64,000 nt of DNA, from NCBI RefSeq assembly GCF_002927635.1, contig NZ_PRDS01000009.1, positions 1 through 64,000 on the forward strand, in the 5' to 3' direction. Both the position numbers and the translations under genes were made by a program. Position 1 is the first letter of the stretch; each line of letters starts with the position of its first letter. The notes beneath the pieces are model-generated. The model was given only the letters and a program-made list of their open reading frames with translations. It searched no databases and had not been told where the DNA came from. Below are positions 29,766 to 40,100 of this stretch, in pieces. Origin of the DNA: Albidovulum inexpectatum. GTDB lineage: Bacteria; Pseudomonadota; Alphaproteobacteria; Rhodobacterales; Rhodobacteraceae.

Positions 29766-29923
29766 GCAATCCTCCCTGCCCGCCTGACTTGGCCCTTGCG
29801 TCAAAGTGTGACCTGCCGCACGCGGACGCGCAACAGCGGGTTTCATCATGCAGGACGACACGTTGCGAAGGGGCGCGGTTTCGCCCATGATCGCCGCCGG
29901 GCAATCATGTGAAGGCAGGCAAG

Positions 29924-30370
29924 ATGCGTCAATTACTGGTTCTGAACGGCCCCAACCTGAATCTGCTGGGCAAGCGCGAGCCACAGCTTTACGGCGCGAC
30001 GACCTTGGCCGATCTCGAGGCGCTTTGCACGCGCACGGCCGCGCGGCACGGGTTACGGGCAGATTGTCGTCAATCGAACCGCGAATACGAACTGATCGAC
30101 TGGATTCACGAGGCGCGCGACCAGCATGCCGCGATCGTCATCAATGCCGGCGCCTACAGCCACACCTCGATCGCGATTCTGGACGCGCTGAATGCCTTCG
30201 ACGGCCCCGTGATCGAGGTGCATATCACCAACATCCACCGCCGCGAACCGTTCCGGCATCATTCCCATGTCTCGGCGCGGGCGGACGCGCTGATCGCGGG
30301 GGCCGGCGTGCAGGGATATGCCTTCGCGATCGAGCGTGTCGCATCGCTTCTGGACGGCACGGCCATCTGA
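29924..30370 (+). CDS. aroQ: Type II 3-dehydroquinate dehydratase
   Basis: A 148-residue shikimate-pathway enzyme. It has the N-terminal [16 protein letters not shown], the catalytic tyrosine region close behind it (PQLYG), [12 protein letters not shown] and the C-terminal [17 protein letters not shown] with the catalytic histidine. The length is typical. I chose the ATG at 29924 over an in-frame GTG 15 bp upstream because it matches the family N-terminus. It is convergent with the DUF475 gene, whose stop is only 4 bp away. Confidence 0.96.
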   Translation: MRQLLVLNGPNLNLLGKREPQLYGATTLADLEALCTRTAARHGLRADCRQSNREYELIDWIHEARDQHAAIVINAGAYSHTSIAILDALNAFDGPVIEVHITNIHRREPFRHHSHVSARADALIAGAGVQGYAFAIERVASLLDGTAI

Positions 30371-30374
30371 CTGA

Positions 30375-31418
30375 TTACTCGGCCAATTGTCGACGATTGT
30401 GCAGGATCGAGGACACCAGCGCCATGCCGATGAAGGCCGACCCAAGCAGCCCCGTCACCAGTTCGGGAATGTGCCACAGGGTCTGGGCGAACATGATCAC
30501 CGACAGGACGAGGATCGAATAGAAGGCGCCGTGCTCGAGATAGCGGAATTGCGCCAGCGTCTTGCGCTCGACCAGCATGATCGTCATGGAACGGACATAC
30601 ATTGCCCCGATCCCAAGGCCGATCGCGATCAGAAACAGGTTGTGGGTCAGCGCGAAAGCACCGATCACGCCATCGAAGCTGAACGAGGCATCCAGCACTT
30701 CGAGATACAGAAACGCCCCCAGACCGCCCTGGGCCGCAGCCGATGCCATGCGTTGACGGGAATCGAGCACATGGCCCAGAACCTCGACCGCCAGGAACGT
30801 CAGCAATCCGCAGATCGCGGCGAACAGGAACCGCGCCTGTTCATGCGGCGGCATGACCATGGCAAACAGTGCCACCGTGCCAAGGACAAAGGCAATTTCC
30901 AGCCCGCGGATGCTTGCACACTGGCGCAGACGACATTCCAGGCTGCGGATCCAGTCCACTTCCTTGCCTTCGTCGATGAAGTAGTTCAGCGCCACCATCA
31001 TCAGGAACGTTCCACCGAACGCGGCGATCGAGTGATGTGCCCCGGCAATGATGCGCGCATATTCATCGGGGTGCATGGCGGCAAGACGGATGGCCTCGAC
31101 AGGACCGATCCTTGCCGCAATCACGACGATCAGCAAGGGAAAGACGATCCGCATTCCGAAGACGGCGATCAGAATACCCCAGGTCAGAAAGCGGCGCTGC
31201 CACAGCGGTGACATCTGTTTCAGCTTGTTGGCATTCACGATCGCGTTGTCAAAGGACAGCGAGATTTCCAGCACCGACAGGACCGCCGCGATGACCAGGA
31301 AGCTCAACGCACCGGTCAGGCCATGGCCATATCCCCAGCCCAGCCAGAAGGCGGCGGCAAGTCCGCCCAGCGTAACGGCAAAAGCCCAACGGAAATAGTG
31401 CATCGCGGTGGATGTCAT
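30375..31418 (-). CDS. DUF475 (TerC-like) integral membrane protein
   Basis: A 347-residue protein with about nine membrane segments. It carries the TerC-superfamily signature LEISLSFDNAIVNANKL and the repeat-related SFSFDGVIGAFALT, each with buried acidic residues typical of a metal-ion exporter. Members of DUF475 are conserved but not well characterised; relatives in TerC/Alx export manganese. The ATG at 31418 is the first that gives a short cytosolic N-terminus. It stands alone on this strand. Confidence 0.87.
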   Translation of the reverse strand: MTSTAMHYFRWAFAVTLGGLAAAFWLGWGYGHGLTGALSFLVIAAVLSVLEISLSFDNAIVNANKLKQMSPLWQRRFLTWGILIAVFGMRIVFPLLIVVIAARIGPVEAIRLAAMHPDEYARIIAGAHHSIAAFGGTFLMMVALNYFIDEGKEVDWIRSLECRLRQCASIRGLEIAFVLGTVALFAMVMPPHEQARFLFAAICGLLTFLAVEVLGHVLDSRQRMASAAAQGGLGAFLYLEVLDASFSFDGVIGAFALTHNLFLIAIGLGIGAMYVRSMTIMLVERKTLAQFRYLEHGAFYSILVLSVIMFAQTLWHIPELVTGLLGSAFIGMALVSSILHNRRQLAE

Positions 31419-31658
31419 GTGCTGTGCGCCTTCCTGGCCATCCTGCATACCCCGGTGATTGCTGCGCAGATAGGTGCGATGACCGGCAGCCACAAGGGCC
31501 CACCCTTGGCCATCGGTTTGAACGAAACTGTCGCCGTTGTCTCGCCGCAACACCGCGTTAGGACATCGACAACGTTCCGGCGGCAAAATTCCCCACCGGT
31601 GCCGCATTCGTGCCGCGTTTGCTGGCAAGGATGTCTTCATGGTGCAAAGGAGTCAGTG

Positions 31659-31808
31659 ATGCAGTTTCTCAGCCAGATCTCGTTCGACGAAATCGTCGCC
31701 AGCCTTCTGGCATGCCTCATCCTGCGTGAGGTGATGATCCTCGCGCTGCCTGACCGGATTGCCGGCCCCGGCGGCTGGCTGATCGACACGGGCGAGGAAG
31801 AAGCCTGA
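31659..31808 (+). CDS. 49-residue membrane-associated peptide
   Basis: A short gene with a strong ribosome site (AAAGGAG, 8 nt before ATG). The 49-residue product starts MQFLSQISFDEIVASLLACL, has a hydrophobic helix (about 11-30) and ends WLIDTGEEEA. It lies between the divergent DUF475 gene and the flavin reductase. I do not recognise it; the good start signal and acidic tail favour a real gene. Confidence 0.55.
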   Translation: MQFLSQISFDEIVASLLACLILREVMILALPDRIAGPGGWLIDTGEEEA

Positions 31809-31908
31809 TTCCGAGGGACGAAACGTCCCGCCCGCCTGCACGCATCTGGTCAAGCGCGGCCGAATATGGTTGTTGCTAGCGCAAAGCCACATGGAACGCG
31901 CGCAAAGA

Positions 31909-32418
31909 ATGACCAATTCCGACAGGCCCATTTCCCATTCCGATCCGTCAGATCCCCGGCAGTTCCGGGAGGCACTGGCACATTACGCGACCGGTGTGAC
32001 CGTGGTCACCGCGGTGGGAAGAACCGGTCCGGTCGGGATAACGGCCAACAGCTTTACCTCGGTATCCCTGAATCCACCGCTTGTTCTGTGGTGCCCTGCC
32101 CGCGCCTCGGCCCGGTTCGAGACATTTGCCAAGGCCGATTTCTACGCGATCCATGTCCTCGCGGCCGATCAGCTGGACCTGTGCAAGCGATTTTCCCGCT
32201 CTGGCACGGATTTCTCGGGGCTTGATATCCAGACCACCCCCGAGGGCATGCCGATCTTGCCGAATTGTCTGGCGCGCTTCGATTGCCAGGCCCATGCCTG
32301 TCACGACGGAGGAGACCACGCGATCCTCGTCGGGCGGGTCTTGCGCGCGACAACCCGCGACGGCGATCCTTTGCTGTTCTGGGGCGGGCGCTATGGCGAC
32401 TTCATGCATCACGACTAG
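31909..32418 (+). CDS. Flavin reductase family protein
   Basis: A 169-residue FMN-binding split-barrel protein of the flavin reductase family. The flavin-binding block is YATGVTVVTAVG...GITANSFTSVSLNPPLVLWC, followed by FYAIHVLAADQ and the C-terminal DPLLFWGGRYG. It would reduce FMN or FAD with NAD(P)H for a partner monooxygenase; no partner is nearby. Two in-frame starts further up (31870 TTG, 31891 ATG) are possible. The ArsR gene follows 46 bp later and probably belongs to the same unit. Confidence 0.85.
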   Translation: MTNSDRPISHSDPSDPRQFREALAHYATGVTVVTAVGRTGPVGITANSFTSVSLNPPLVLWCPARASARFETFAKADFYAIHVLAADQLDLCKRFSRSGTDFSGLDIQTTPEGMPILPNCLARFDCQAHACHDGGDHAILVGRVLRATTRDGDPLLFWGGRYGDFMHHD

Positions 32419-32464
32419 ATTCACGCCGCGTTCATGCCTATCTTCGCCTCGCAAGCCCAAAGCC

Positions 32465-32824
32465 ATGATGGATGTTCACGTGCCGGCAACAGCGACACAA
32501 CTTGCGCAGGCCAAGCTTGACGAAGACACCGTCGCGCGTATGGCCCAAAGCGCGGACAACGCCGCCGCGTTCCTCAAGGCACTTGCCCATGAAGGCCGGC
32601 TGATGATGCTGTGCCATCTGTCGACGGGCGAAAAATCCGTGACGGAGCTCGAGCAATTGCTGGGCGCGCGGCAGGCCGCCGTCAGTCAGCAGCTTGCACG
32701 CCTGCGTCACGAAGGGCTGGTGAAGGCCAGGCGCGACGGCAAGGCAATCTACTATTCCCTGTCGGACCCCAAGACGACGCGGCTGATTGCGCTGCTCTAT
32801 GACCTGTTCTGCCGCGACGTCTGA
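32465..32824 (+). CDS. ArsR-family regulator, SoxR/SqrR-like persulfide sensor
   Basis: A 119-residue ArsR-family repressor close to the SoxR in this window: the segments AAFLKALAHEGRL, GEKSVTELE and AVSQQLARLR are nearly identical in both. Counted from the second ATG (32468), cysteines are C49 and C115, the SqrR-type pair, with no third cysteine. The first ATG at 32465 adds one residue. Adjacent to a flavin reductase, it may control a sulfide or persulfide response independent of sox. It is the last clearly chromosomal gene before the prophage. Confidence 0.88.
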   Translation: MMDVHVPATATQLAQAKLDEDTVARMAQSADNAAAFLKALAHEGRLMMLCHLSTGEKSVTELEQLLGARQAAVSQQLARLRHEGLVKARRDGKAIYYSLSDPKTTRLIALLYDLFCRDV

Positions 32825-32902
32825 GACCAAAGCCTGACCCGACCGCCATGCCCAGACAGGTACACGGTCTCATCGTGACCCTGGTCGTGCGTATTTGGAA
32901 AC

Positions 32903-32995
32903 CGGAATTTTCTGCTTGTCTGGTGCCCCCAGAGTGGGGCGGAATTCTTAATTCAGACAACGCGATAGGCCGTCCCGCGCGGAATTTCTGCGACA
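32903..32995. repeat. Three spaced GGAATT motifs at the possible prophage end
   Basis: CGGAATTTTCTGC (from 32903), CGGAATTCTTAATTC (from 32940) and CGGAATTTCTGCG (from 32980) recur with 37- and 40-bp spacing. Between the first two is a nested inverted repeat (TTGTCTG...CAGACAA enclosing GCCCC...GGGGC, 32916-32960). Repeated short motifs of this kind occur as transposase-binding sites at the ends of transposable phages. Here the function is an inference from position. Confidence 0.4.
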
Positions 32996-33077
32996 ATCCG
33001 CCTGGACGATGCTTTCGCTTCCATCCCTGAGAGACTGGGGATAACCTCGCGGCGAATTCGCTCCAGAGTAGACCACC

Positions 33078-34673
33078 ATGATGCATTATCCCGATATCCG
33101 GAAGCCGACCGACAGCACACCCATGGCAGGCATCTTCCTTGGCGCAGCGGTGGCCTTCCTGGTTCTCTGCGCCGCCTTCTGGCCATTCGTCGCCGATGAC
33201 GCCTTCATCGTGGGCCGGTATGCGCTGAATGCCGCGAACGGTCACGGCCTGGTCTACAACATCGGGGAGCGGGTCTCGGCGTTGACCTCGCCGCTTCACG
33301 CCCTGATCGAGTCAGCCGTTGCCATTTTCACCAGCGACCCCGTGCATGTCTATCGCCTTGCCGCGCCGCTGGTCGTACTGGCGGGGTGGCTGGTCGCCAT
33401 TCGGCACACCGGCCTACGCGGGCATGCGCTTTGGACGTTCACGCTTCTTTCGCTGTTTTCGCCCTTCCTGATCCTGTGGACGGTCGGCGGGCTCGAAACG
33501 CCCCTGCTGACCTGCCTTGCCACGATCTTTGTGGCCCGTCTGACAGTCATCGTGCGTCGGGGGCGTGCCTTTGACGCCGATTTCCTCTGGCTTGGGGCGC
33601 TCGCGGCGGCGATGTTCCTGACGCGCCACGACAGCGCGGTCGTCACCGCCCCGATCCTTCTGGCGATCACGTTTGCGGAATACCGTCGCCCGTCGCTCTG
33701 GCGCGCGGCGATCCTGGCCGCTGTCATCGCCGGGTCGTGGTTGGCCTTCGCCGCCATCTATTACGGAGACATCTTCCCGACGTCCTTCTACCTGAAGCTG
33801 GCGCTTGGCGGACGCGCCCCGATCGACAGCATCTCGGCGCTCGTGAACTTTGTCGCGCTTTCCGGCCTGCTGGTCGCGGCCCTGGCCGTTCGGCTGCCGC
33901 GAATTGCCGAACGGCCTGCCATCTCGCGCGCCATCCTGCGCGGGGGCGCCGTCGCGACGATCCTCTTCCTGGTCTATGCAAGCCGGGCGTCGGGGCAGCA
34001 CATGATGTTTGGCTATCGCCTTTTCGTTCCATGGCTGATGCCGGCTGCGCTGGTTCTGTCGCAGGCGATCGCGCGGCCGCGGGCCGCCATGACCACGGTC
34101 TTTGCGATCTGGCAGATCGTGATGCTGGGCGTGGTGTACTTCATCGGCGTCAATCCGGCCCCGCTTCGGGCCCTGCCCGGGCTGAACCATGCCTTTGCAG
34201 AATATGAGTACATCCGCCCTCGTATGTTTCTCGAATGGAGCGAGATGCTGAAACACCAAGCTGCGGATATCACGCAGCATTGGGAAGATCTAAACCGCAC
34301 AGAAACTCCAAAAATCTATCTCAGATCAGGCGGCATGGGCTATTGGCTGCCCGATTTCTACGTCTTTGAGACGCTCGTATCCTACCGACACGATTGCGGC
34401 GAGCCTGCTCGCGCGATGATCCGTGCATCGCATTACGCGCAACAGCTGGGTTTCAGCATGACAGGGACCATGGTCGAGCAGATCGCGCGTGAACGTGCCG
34501 ACATTCCCGACGACGCACCGCTGCTGTTCGCCACGACGATCGAATGGATGGGGCGGCCTGAAGTCACAGGCTACCTGTTCGGGCCAGAACCTGTGGAAAT
34601 CTCCCTTGGAGATACCGTGAACGCGAAATGCGTCCTGAACGACGCGGCCCGTCAGATCGCGGAAACAGAGTAG
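33078..34673 (+). CDS. GT-C-fold membrane glycosyltransferase, probable phage cargo
   Basis: A 531-residue polytopic membrane protein with about ten segments in residues 16-365 and a soluble C-terminal domain (about 380-531). After TM1 comes ADDAFIVGRYALNAANGHG, then YNIGERVSALTSPLHAL. This acidic-pair-plus-arginine arrangement is typical of GT-C polyprenyl-phosphate-dependent transferases such as arabinofuranosyltransferases. It may modify a surface glycan and alter phage receptors. Its 3' end overlaps the last tail-fibre gene by 22 bp on the opposite strand, so both probably belong to the phage. The donor and acceptor are unknown. Confidence 0.75.
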   Translation: MMHYPDIRKPTDSTPMAGIFLGAAVAFLVLCAAFWPFVADDAFIVGRYALNAANGHGLVYNIGERVSALTSPLHALIESAVAIFTSDPVHVYRLAAPLVVLAGWLVAIRHTGLRGHALWTFTLLSLFSPFLILWTVGGLETPLLTCLATIFVARLTVIVRRGRAFDADFLWLGALAAAMFLTRHDSAVVTAPILLAITFAEYRRPSLWRAAILAAVIAGSWLAFAAIYYGDIFPTSFYLKLALGGRAPIDSISALVNFVALSGLLVAALAVRLPRIAERPAISRAILRGGAVATILFLVYASRASGQHMMFGYRLFVPWLMPAALVLSQAIARPRAAMTTVFAIWQIVMLGVVYFIGVNPAPLRALPGLNHAFAEYEYIRPRMFLEWSEMLKHQAADITQHWEDLNRTETPKIYLRSGGMGYWLPDFYVFETLVSYRHDCGEPARAMIRASHYAQQLGFSMTGTMVEQIARERADIPDDAPLLFATTIEWMGRPEVTGYLFGPEPVEISLGDTVNAKCVLNDAARQIAETE

Positions 34674-36373
34674 AACGCCCCAGGCGCCTGCATATTGTCA
34701 TGCACCGCCGCAATCCACGCATCCGGCACGATGTCATGGCGCAGCCAAGCGTATTGGTAATAGGCTTCGCCGACCTGTCCAAGGGAATGGCCATTCAGCC
34801 GGAACTTCGCCGATGCTGTATTTGGCCGCACTGCCGTCGCGGAATCGAACCCGGTCACGGTGCCGTTGACGAATAGTTTGCGGCCATTCGTCCCGTCATG
34901 CCATCCAGCGATCGCGAATTTCTCGTATCCCGCTGGATTAACCGCAGGGGACGTGTAGAGCCATCCATCGCTGCTGTTCCACATGCCCAACTTGTCGGGA
35001 CCTTCGTCGTAGATCAGGTGCTCCATATTTGAGGAGGCCCCACCGTCATAGGACAAGAAAGCCTGTTGCAGATCGCCCGCGGGATGCTGCCACCACACCT
35101 CCGCACCCATCGACCATTGTGCCGCCGGGGCAAGTTCGGCCCAGAAGGTGGCGTAGTGCAGCCGCGCCCAGTCATGGCGGGCCGGGTCGATCATCAGCCG
35201 TTCGGCGTCACCGTCACCGTCCATGATCCAGAGATAGGTGCCGTCCCACGCCACGCCTTCGTTGGTGCCAGTCGTCGGGCGGTTGTAAACGGGCGTCGTG
35301 TTCACGGTCCCGTCGGTCCAGACTTCATACAGCGGATTGCCGGACTGATCGCACGACAGGATGAACCGATCCCCGATCCAGGTTATCCCTTGCGCGTTTA
35401 TCTGCGCGGCGGACAGGGTGACAGCGCCATGATAGGTGCCGTTCAGATCGTATTTGTGCAGCCTTTGGCCGGTCTCGTAGTTGCAGCCGTAAAGACGCGC
35501 CTGTCCCGGCACATAGGTGATCCCCGAAATCTGCTCGCCTGCCAGTCCTGACAGGTTGTAGGTGCGCTTGAGCGCCAGCGTCGCCACGTCGAAAACCGCA
35601 AGGTATTCCTGGTACGGACTCTGCGCCGGGTAGTTGTTCACCGGCACCCACAATTCGTCCCCGATGATCGTGCCGTCGCACAGATGGTCCACCGTGCTTC
35701 CGGTTGCGGTCCGCACCGCCCCGCACGGGTCGGCATTGCTGGCCACGACAGTCGTCAGGTTCGGCCAGACATGGCGGCGCAGATAGTTGGTGTCGATGGT
35801 GATGATATTCCCAGCCCCATCCACCGCGATCCCCTGGTGCGGGTTGCCGGGAAACTCGTGATACAGGTCGCGCTTCCATGCGTGCCATGACGGCGTGGTG
35901 CCACCCTGCGTGTAGGTCTTCCCGGTTCGGTTCACGGTCTGCGGGAAAACCCAGACCACTTCGTAATCCGCCCAGACGGCATTGCGCCCGATGGGATCGG
36001 TCACGGCGGGCGCGGTATTGGCAGGATCGGTGATGGCAAGAAAGATCGTCGTGGCCTGGGACGCGCCAAGCGTCGGCACGCGCACGAAGGCACGGCCACG
36101 CTGGAGCGACGGATAGAACGCCGTCACGTCCAGCGGCAGGGGTGTCGTCATGGCCTGATCGGCAAAGGCCCGCAGGTTCCCGCCATCGGACCGCAGGTTC
36201 GGGCTTGACCAGAACGACGCCGGGAACGTGCCGAAATCCAGCATCAGGGGATAGCCGGACAGGTCCGATCCCACCGTTCCCGCGGGGACTGTTACCGAAA
36301 ACAGCGAGGCAGAAACCGGCGGCTGCGTCTGTTTGCGACGCTTCAAGACGGCAGAAGGGATATTGAGCATCAT
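34652..36373 (-). CDS. Tail fibre / receptor-binding protein
   Basis: A 573-residue protein. Residues about 20-105 form a DUF2341-like beta-sandwich (FSVTVPAGTVGSDLSGYPLM). Residues about 160-400 look like a beta-propeller, with repeating turns such as HQGIAVDGAGNIITIDTN and ISGITYVPGQARLYGCN. The C-terminal part (about 420-573) is concanavalin/LamG-like (FAIAGWHDGTNGRKLFVNG). As the last gene of the tail operon it is the likely host-recognition fibre. It starts 1 bp after the DUF2793 gene and ends inside the convergent glycosyltransferase gene. Confidence 0.75.
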   Translation of the reverse strand: MMLNIPSAVLKRRKQTQPPVSASLFSVTVPAGTVGSDLSGYPLMLDFGTFPASFWSSPNLRSDGGNLRAFADQAMTTPLPLDVTAFYPSLQRGRAFVRVPTLGASQATTIFLAITDPANTAPAVTDPIGRNAVWADYEVVWVFPQTVNRTGKTYTQGGTTPSWHAWKRDLYHEFPGNPHQGIAVDGAGNIITIDTNYLRRHVWPNLTTVVASNADPCGAVRTATGSTVDHLCDGTIIGDELWVPVNNYPAQSPYQEYLAVFDVATLALKRTYNLSGLAGEQISGITYVPGQARLYGCNYETGQRLHKYDLNGTYHGAVTLSAAQINAQGITWIGDRFILSCDQSGNPLYEVWTDGTVNTTPVYNRPTTGTNEGVAWDGTYLWIMDGDGDAERLMIDPARHDWARLHYATFWAELAPAAQWSMGAEVWWQHPAGDLQQAFLSYDGGASSNMEHLIYDEGPDKLGMWNSSDGWLYTSPAVNPAGYEKFAIAGWHDGTNGRKLFVNGTVTGFDSATAVRPNTASAKFRLNGHSLGQVGEAYYQYAWLRHDIVPDAWIAAVHDNMQAPGAFYSVSAI

Positions 36374-36374
36374 G

Positions 36375-37160
36375 TCATGCCTCTCCCTTCAACGTGATCC
36401 ACAGCCCGGCGATCGCGGTGTCTGCCGTGCTTGGCGCGACAAAATCCAGCTTGCTGCCAGACGCAACCGTAACCGGCTGCCCTGCTGTCGTGGCGAATGT
36501 CGCGGCCCCGGCAGTCGAAATCGTCACGGTTCCGATCTCCGTCCCGTCATCACGGACGGACAGCACGAAAGCCTGTGACGGCGGCGTGGCGACGAATGCC
36601 ACCGATCCGGCGAAGTTCGCCGGGAACAGAATGTCGCGCACGACAGGGATCGCATCGATCAGCTCGGACGCATCGGGTGCGTCGAAAAATCCCGTGCGAA
36701 TGTCGTACCCCTGCACGCCGCCTGTCTGCCCGGGCACCCAGACCAGGTTCGTCGCGTCCCACACGATGGTGTCGCCATCCGCCAGCCCCGACAGATCCAC
36801 GTCCGCAAGGTCCCCGACCGACGGGGTCGCCGCGTTCCACGCAGCGCCGTCGTAGACGATCGTCACGCCCTCGTCCTCGACCCATGCACGCCAGCCAGTG
36901 CGCGGCGGCAGCCGCATCCACGCGCCGTCCACCCAATATGCGATCGATCCGTCCCAGCCCGCCCAGGCACCGGTCGCCCCGGGCGCCACGAGGTAGCGCG
37001 CGCCATCCGCCGGGCTCGCTGGCGGGGCCGTCAGATCGCGATCCACGACCGACAGCTGCACGATCCCGTCAAGCAACCGCAGCGCGTCGTTGTGGGTGAC
37101 GTGTTTCTGCGCCTGCGCGGCCTGCAGATAGGGCAAAAGCAGATTGACCGTGTTACTCAT
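36375..37160 (-). CDS. DUF2793 tail protein
   Basis: A 261-residue protein whose N-terminus (TVNLLLPYLQAAQAQKHVTHNDALRLLD) and following WAGWDGSIAYW...WMRLPPRTGWRAWVEDEG match DUF2793, a family found next to GTA-type tail-tip genes. The C-terminal third is Gly/Ala/Thr-rich and beta-predicted. It probably forms part of the tail tip or fibre attachment. It lies 10 bp after the tail-tip gene. Confidence 0.85.
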   Translation of the reverse strand: MSNTVNLLLPYLQAAQAQKHVTHNDALRLLDGIVQLSVVDRDLTAPPASPADGARYLVAPGATGAWAGWDGSIAYWVDGAWMRLPPRTGWRAWVEDEGVTIVYDGAAWNAATPSVGDLADVDLSGLADGDTIVWDATNLVWVPGQTGGVQGYDIRTGFFDAPDASELIDAIPVVRDILFPANFAGSVAFVATPPSQAFVLSVRDDGTEIGTVTISTAGAATFATTAGQPVTVASGSKLDFVAPSTADTAIAGLWITLKGEA

Positions 37161-37170
37161 TACAGCACCT

Positions 37171-40100
37171 CTAGATCACGATTGTGGCGGCCAGCGGATA
37201 CCCGCGACCGACGGCATTCGACAATTGATAGATCCGCACGTCCAGCGTATCCCCGCGCGCCAGGGCCGCGCCGAAATCCGCCACCTGCTGGGCCTGCGTG
37301 TAGACGACACTCGCCGTCGTCGCGGTCAAAACCCGCTTCACAGCAGCACCCTGCAGGATCTCGACCTCGTAGGCCTCGGGCGTATCCAGCAGAGGAACCT
37401 CGACGCTGTTCCAGCTGTCAGCGGCCAGTGCCCGCGATCTCCTGATCCAGCTGATCGTCAGATCGCCCTGGCTGTGAGGCGCGCGCCAGACCTGCACGGG
37501 ATGGACGGGCGAGAACGGCCGCAGCCCGACGCCGCCCGGCGTGAACGAAAATTCGTCATAGGCGTCCGACGATACCGGCTCGCTGGCCGGACCGATCCGC
37601 CAGTTCCACGGAATGCCGATATCCGTCTCGGCGATCGGCACGGGCACCACGGCCTCGTCCAGCAGGACCGCCACCGCGCCCGCGGGCGTCGGATTGCCCA
37701 TCGCATGTTCCGTCCCGCGCTGCCCGCGCAGGAGCCGGGCCAGGCGATACTGGTTTGTCCCGATCAGCGTTGCCTCGCCGAACTGCACGACCTCCCAGAC
37801 GCCGTCCGCGCTCTGGATCGCAAGCGCGTTCGCCCCGCCGAGGACCGACAGGTCCGTCGCGCTGGTCAACTGGCCCTCCTCGAGTGTCAGCACGATCTCG
37901 TTGGCGAGATCCCAGCGCGATGTCGGGCCGGCAGGCAGGGACTGGTCCAGGTATCCGATCACGGCGGGCGCGTCGATCGTCGTGACCAGCTCCCAGCCGT
38001 CGGTGGATGCGCTGCGATAGAGAGCGAGCGAACCGGGCCACGGTCGCGCCCAGCCGAACACCAACGGGCGGTGGGCGGCGTAATCCTCGCTCAGCTGCGG
38101 CATATCCATGATCGCGGCGATCGGCGGCCGTGCCACCGGCAGGCTCTGCACCCGCGCCTCGCGGGCCTCGCCTGGCGGACGATCATAGACCCAACGGTCG
38201 TGCCGCACGAGCTCAAGCGCGCGGTCCTCGCCGTCGGCCGTCGACACCACGCGCCAGGGCAGGACGCGGCCGTCATGTTCGATCTCGATCACGTCGGCAG
38301 GGTCGACAGCCAGCCGCGACGGCGGCAGGCGCAGGGTGGCGGTCTCCCGGCCGATCCACGTCTCGGCCAGCGCGCGGCGCACGCGCTTCTCGGCCTCCTC
38401 TGGCGGCACGGCGACCGGATGCGTCTCCGTCGTGACCCGCGCGGAATCGACCGTGATCCGCCGCGCCTCGACGACGGCGTAATCGTAATCCTCGTCGGCG
38501 CGCGCCAGCTGCCACTGGATCGCCTGCGGCAGCTCTGTCTCCTGCGCCCGCGTGAACTCGATCACGTCGCCCTCGCCAGGCTCGACCAGGTCGTCATGGC
38601 CTAGCCTGGCCACAGGCTCGCGCCCGCGCATGACGAAGCGGATCACGCCGCCGGTTTCCACCGCGTCGAACCCGAAATGCCGCGCAAGCGTCTCGATCGA
38701 CGCCCGCGGACTTTCCAGCGCGGAAATCACGTAGCCGTCTACCGCGCCCCACAGGCCGGAAACGTCCACGCGATCGGCAGGCAGGCCCGCGCGCAGGCAC
38801 AGATGGCGCACCAGCGCGGGCAGCGAGGCCGCGCCCAGGCGCCCCGTCAGCCAAGGACCCAGCCGCCACCGGTCCGCATCCGCCCAGCGATCCTCGAGCG
38901 TCGGAAACCACGGATAGGGACGCACGTCCCACCGCGCTACAACGGTTTCGTCCGTGTCGATCATCCGCCCGCCATAGACGGAGGATGTCGGATTGTGCGC
39001 CGGGTCGCTCCAGTATCCCAGGACAGCGTCCAGGTAGGCGCGCTGGATCTGGTCGTCGCGCCAGCCGCGCGAGTACCGCGGCAACGGCATCGATGTCGGC
39101 GACACGTGCAGGTCAGGCTCGTTCGATCCCCGGTCCACGGCCGGGCAGGACACCTCCGTGAAGCGGATCGGCTTCGACTCCGGCACCCATGCCGTCGGCG
39201 TTCCGCTCTCGACACCGCCCGGACGCGCATGGTGCGGGTTCGACCACCAGTTCACGATGTCCTTCTGCCGGAACACCCAGGGCTTCCCGCCGGGATCGGT
39301 GATCGGGGTGCGGATCTGCGCATCGCGGTCGGCCTGGCTCGCGTAATACCAGTCAAAGCCCTCGCCGCCATCGATGTTCGCCTGCAGATAGGCCCGGTCG
39401 TAGATCGACGGCCAGCCAGCCTGCGCATCCGCGTGCTCGAACCCGTCGCGCCAATCCGACAGCGGCGCGCGCCAGTTGATACCAACGAAGTCGATATTCG
39501 CATCGGCCCACAACGGGTCCAGCGGAAACAGGACGTCGCCGCTGCCATCGGTCGGCACGTAAGCGCCGTATTCGTTCCAGTCGGCCGCATAGCCGATCTT
39601 GACAGACGGGCCCAGGATCGAACGGACGTCGGCCGCAAGCTGGATCAGCTGCTGCACCGCCGGATGCGCGCCCGTGTCGTCGCGCACGATCGTCAGCCCG
39701 CGCATTCCGGATCCGATCAGGAACGTGTCCACGCCGCCCGCCGCCGCGCAGAGATGCGCGTAGTGCAGGATGAAGCGCCTGTACCCCCAATCACTTGACG
39801 GGCCGGCATAGGTGACCGCCGATCCCGACCGCGTGAAATCCGATGGCTGGGCCGCGCCGAAAAACGTCGCGATCTGGCTGCCCGCGTTGGACGTCTTGTC
39901 CGCCGTGTTCGGATACCCGGGCGCCTGGCTGACGGTGATCAGGCGCGCATCGGGATATGGCGGCTGCGTGCCGTAGAACGTGTCATTCGCGGTCGAATAT
40001 GGCGTCGGGCGGAACGCCGGAACATCCATCAGCAGCTTGGGCGCCAGCGTGACACGCAGCCCGCGCGACTGCAGGTCCGCGATCGCATCGATCACGGATG

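Noticed and set aside
31815-31829. GGGACG AAA CGTCCC hairpin after the 49-residue gene
   Set aside because: Perfect 6-bp stem but no T-run and a tight 3-nt loop; too weak to call as a terminator.
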